Position numbers and translations under genes: made by a program. Below, piece by piece: positions 61,658-64,000 of a stretch of 64,000 bases of DNA. The DNA is from Nocardia beijingensis NBRC 16342. Lineage in GTDB: Bacteria > Actinomycetota > Actinomycetes > Mycobacteriales > Mycobacteriaceae. The DNA lies in contig NZ_BDBC01000019.1 of NCBI RefSeq assembly GCF_001612785.1, forward strand, positions 1 through 64,000, in the 5' to 3' direction. Below the pieces are notes generated by a model that saw only the letters and a program-made list of their open reading frames with translations, was not told the DNA's origin and did no database searches. Position 1 is the first letter of the stretch. Each line of letters begins with the position of its first letter.

Positions 61658-62562
61658 TCGTCGACATGCCCGACACCAAGACCGGCGAGGTCACCAAGCG
61701 CATCGTGCAGTTACGCGAGAGCAACGGCGTGATCACCATGGGCCGCGTGCTCACGCTGGTGGTGTGCACGCTCGACAGCTCCGAGGCCGAGCACGCGATC
61801 GAGGCGGCGAACGAGGCCAGTCGCGAGCACCCCTGTCGCGTGGTGGTGCTCGCGCGCGGCGACCGGGAGGCGCCCACCCGGCTGGACGCGCAGATCCGGG
61901 TCGGCGGCGACGCGGGCGCGGCCGAGGTCATCGTGCTGCGGCTGCAAGGCCAACTGGTCAATCACGAGAGCAGCGTCGTCACCCCGTTCCTGCTGCCGGA
62001 CACTCCGGTGGTCGCCTGGTGGCCGCGCGGAGCGCCGGAGTTCCCGTCCAAGGATTCGGTCGGCCGTCTCGCGGGCCGCCGCATCACCGACGCCACGTTC
62101 GCCGCCGATCCCCAGGCGGCGATCAAGAAGCGGCTGCGGTCCTATGCCAGCGGCGACACCGATCTGGCGTGGAGCCGGATCACCTACTGGCGGGCTCTGC
62201 TGGCGTCGGCCATGGACGAGCCGCCGTTCGAGCCGGTGGATTCGGTGACGGTCTCCGGGCTGCGCGACGAGCCCGCCCTGGACATGCTGGCCGGCTGGCT
62301 GGCCGCCCGGCTGGATTGTCCCGTGCGCAGGCGCACCGGCCCGCTGCGGGTGGAGCTGCATCGGCCCACCGTCTCCATCGCGATCGAACGACCGCAGACC
62401 GGGCGCACCGCCACGCTGACCCGCACCGGCGAACCGGTGCAGCGCATCGCGCTGGCGCGCAGGGAGACTCGGGACTGCCTCGCCGAGGATCTGCGCAGGT
62501 TGGACGCGGACGAGATCTACGCCGAGGCGCTGGCCGGAATCGAAAGGGTGATCTATGAGTGA
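61654..62562 (+). CDS. opcA: OpcA, assembly/allosteric partner of G6P dehydrogenase
   Basis: The 302-residue protein matches the actinobacterial OpcA family: IVDMPDTKTGEVTKRI, RLDAQIRVGGDAGAAEVI, PFLLPDTPVVAWWPRGAP, and DLAWSRITYWRALLASAMD. OpcA forms a complex with Zwf and adjusts its activity. GTG 61654 is the family start and overlaps the zwf stop; an in-frame ATG three codons upstream lies inside zwf. It overlaps pgl by 8 bases. Confidence 0.95.
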   Translation: MIVDMPDTKTGEVTKRIVQLRESNGVITMGRVLTLVVCTLDSSEAEHAIEAANEASREHPCRVVVLARGDREAPTRLDAQIRVGGDAGAAEVIVLRLQGQLVNHESSVVTPFLLPDTPVVAWWPRGAPEFPSKDSVGRLAGRRITDATFAADPQAAIKKRLRSYASGDTDLAWSRITYWRALLASAMDEPPFEPVDSVTVSGLRDEPALDMLAGWLAARLDCPVRRRTGPLRVELHRPTVSIAIERPQTGRTATLTRTGEPVQRIALARRETRDCLAEDLRRLDADEIYAEALAGIERVIYE

Positions 62563-63310
62563 GCACACCGATTCGCCGTTCCCCAGCGACACCGTCGAGG
62601 TGCATCTCGACACCGAGTCGCTGGTGGCCGCCGCGGCGGCCCGCTTCGTCTCGGTCGTCGTGGCCGCTCAGGCCGAGCGCGGTTCGGCGTCGGTGGTGCT
62701 GACCGGCGGCGGCACCGGCATCGCCCTGCTCGAGCAGGTGCGCAAGGCGCCTGGTGACATCGACTGGTCCCGGGTCGAGGTGTTCTGGGGCGACGAGCGT
62801 TTCGTGCCCGCGAACGATCCCGAGCGCAACGACCTGCAAGCCAGGCAGGCGCTGCTCGACCACGTGCCGGTGGATCCGGCGCGCGTGCACCCGGTGGCCG
62901 TGTCCGACGGCGAGTACCCCGATCCGGTGGAGGCCGCCGCCGAGTACTCCGCCGCGGTGCACGCCCACCTCACCGAACACGGCGCGTTCGATCTGCACCT
63001 GCTCGGCATGGGCGGCGAGGGTCACGTGAATTCGCTGTTCCCGGATACCGACGCGGTGCGGGAAGCGCACGAACTCGTCGTCGCCGTGACGAATTCGCCG
63101 AAGCCGCCGCCGGTGCGGGTGACGTTGACCCTGCCCGCGGTGCGCCGCAGCAGGCACGTCGTGCTGGTGGTCGGCGGCGCGGCGAAGGCCGAGGCGGTCG
63201 CCGCGGCCATCGGCGGCGCGGACCCGGTGGACGTGCCCGCGGCGGGCGCGACGGGCATCGACTCCACCACCTGGCTGCTCGATCAGGAGGCCGCGTCCGC
63301 CCTGCGCTGA
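62555..63310 (+). CDS. pgl: 6-phosphogluconolactonase
   Basis: The 251-residue lactonase (DevB type) hydrolyses 6-phosphogluconolactone. Characteristic strings are VVLTGGGTGIALLEQV, VEVFWGDERFVPANDPERND and the active-site LHLLGMGGEGHVNSLFPDT. It is the last gene of the pentose-phosphate operon and overlaps opcA by 8 bases. Confidence 0.97.
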   Translation: MSEHTDSPFPSDTVEVHLDTESLVAAAAARFVSVVVAAQAERGSASVVLTGGGTGIALLEQVRKAPGDIDWSRVEVFWGDERFVPANDPERNDLQARQALLDHVPVDPARVHPVAVSDGEYPDPVEAAAEYSAAVHAHLTEHGAFDLHLLGMGGEGHVNSLFPDTDAVREAHELVVAVTNSPKPPPVRVTLTLPAVRRSRHVVLVVGGAAKAEAVAAAIGGADPVDVPAAGATGIDSTTWLLDQEAASALR

Positions 63311-63416
63311 GCGACTGTCCGCCACCTCGTAAATCCACCTGTCAGCAACCCCGGTTTTCGTAAGAACACCGTCGGATATCCCCGCCGAGCGGCGGAGTTT
63401 ACGAGATGATCGGTCG

Positions 63417-64000
63417 GTGACCGATCAGGCAGTCGAGCTGGACGAGCGGTTCCGTGCCGCCGTCGCCGCACTCGCGCCGTACCCCGGCCGCGCGGCGGAT
63501 CAGCCGATCGCACCGGGCGCGGCGATCACCGGCGCGGCATGCCTCGAGTTGTTCGAAGCACAGGCGACGAGCAGGCATCTCGATTTCGCGGCCCGCCGCC
63601 TCGGTGCTGCCCGGCAGGGCTACTACAGCATCGGATCGTCCGGCCACGAGGGCAATGCCGCTCTGGCGGCCGCACTGCGGGTCACCGATCCCGCCCTGTT
63701 GCATTACCGGTCGGGAGCGTTCTTCGTGCACCGGGCCCGGCGCGTGCCGGGGCTCGATCCCATCCGGGACGTCCTGCTCGGGGTGGTGGCCGCGGCGGCG
63801 GACCCGATCTCCGGTGGGCGGCACAAGGTGTTCGGCAGCGCCGCCGCCGACGTCATCCCGCAGACCTCGACCATCGCCTCACACCTCCCACGCGCCGTCG
63901 GGCTGGCGTTCGCGATCGATCGCGCGGCCCGGCTCGATGTCCCCTGTCCCTGGCCCGCCGACTCGGTCGTGGTGTGCAGTTTCGGCGACGCGTCGGCCAA
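63417..64000 (+). CDS. ThDP-dependent 2-oxoacid dehydrogenase E1 component, N-terminal part
   Basis: The frame runs from GTG 63417 off the window end (194 codons seen). It reads like the alpha-subunit part of branched-chain or acetoin-type 2-oxoacid dehydrogenases: RRLGAARQGYYSIGSSGHEG, ALLHYRSGAFFVHRARRVPG and the ThDP motif VVVCSFGDASA, where Asp-Ala-Ser replaces GDG-A. Actinobacteria often fuse alpha and beta subunits in a protein of about 700 residues. Whether that is so here lies outside the window. The substrate is not decided. Confidence 0.8.
   Translation, partial: MTDQAVELDERFRAAVAALAPYPGRAADQPIAPGAAITGAACLELFEAQATSRHLDFAARRLGAARQGYYSIGSSGHEGNAALAAALRVTDPALLHYRSGAFFVHRARRVPGLDPIRDVLLGVVAAAADPISGGRHKVFGSAAADVIPQTSTIASHLPRAVGLAFAIDRAARLDVPCPWPADSVVVCSFGDASA

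Overview
The window is high-GC actinobacterial DNA from a mycolic-acid-containing genus. Nocardia or a close relative is the best guess. The backbone carries, in inverted orientation, the same ordered genes as the Mycobacterium tuberculosis Rv1445c-Rv1477 neighbourhood: ripA, an Rv1476-like gene, aconitase and its TetR regulator, the small HTH protein and ABC-F ATPase of Rv1473A/Rv1473, the SUF operon, mptB with an ABC exporter and heme A synthase, qor and its divergent neighbour, ctaB, and tkt-tal-zwf-opcA-pgl. This order is recalled from knowledge of that genome, not from a search. Start codons are often GTG, many genes overlap by ATGA or GTGA, and third positions are so GC-rich that long meaningless antisense ORFs abound.

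Layout. 1-5.7 kb: 5' part of the RipA peptidoglycan hydrolase gene, a membrane protein, aconitase with a textbook AcnR operator, and acnR. 5.7-9.5 kb: accessory genes, comprising a phage LysinB-like esterase, a MarR/cupin pair, and a two-gene ATP-grasp peptide-modification locus, which is the most interesting candidate system. 9.9-21.5 kb: HTH protein, ABC-F, SDR, membrane protein, MMPL transporter, lycopene cyclase fused by overlap to ku, an NDH-2-like dehydrogenase, a metI remnant and a secreted DUF4189 protein. 21.8-28.2 kb: sufR-B-D-C-S-U-T, tightly packed on the minus strand. 28.5-34.8 kb: an alcohol dehydrogenase with its TetR regulator, then mptB, ABC ATPase, ABC permease and ctaA. 35-41.1 kb: a flavoprotein-ECF41 sigma pair, yceI, trmO, a patch of gene wreckage (scrambled hydrolase, clipped SDR, proline iminopeptidase tail), and a universal stress protein. 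41.2-50.6 kb: an unusual membrane protein kinase, a lineage-type two-gene unit with a decayed partial copy, an XRE-TPR regulator, and a TetR-controlled hydrolase/acyl-CoA ligase pair. 50.6-64 kb: a PheC-like secreted dehydratase, qor, a TetR/monooxygenase pair, ctaB, the pentose-phosphate operon, and the start of a ThDP-dependent E1 gene.

The core functions fit together. Central carbon and NADPH supply comes from acn, tkt, tal, zwf, opcA and pgl. Iron-sulfur cluster assembly feeds aconitase. Heme A synthesis (ctaB and ctaA) serves cytochrome oxidase. Envelope construction uses ripA, mptB and MMPL. Accessory genes sit at the junctions between the conserved blocks, mostly as regulator-target pairs with recognisable palindromic operators. 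Three CRP/GlxR-type sites (GTGA-N6-TCAC) lie in intergenic or gene-end DNA. No tRNA, rRNA, CRISPR array or insertion sequence was recognised.
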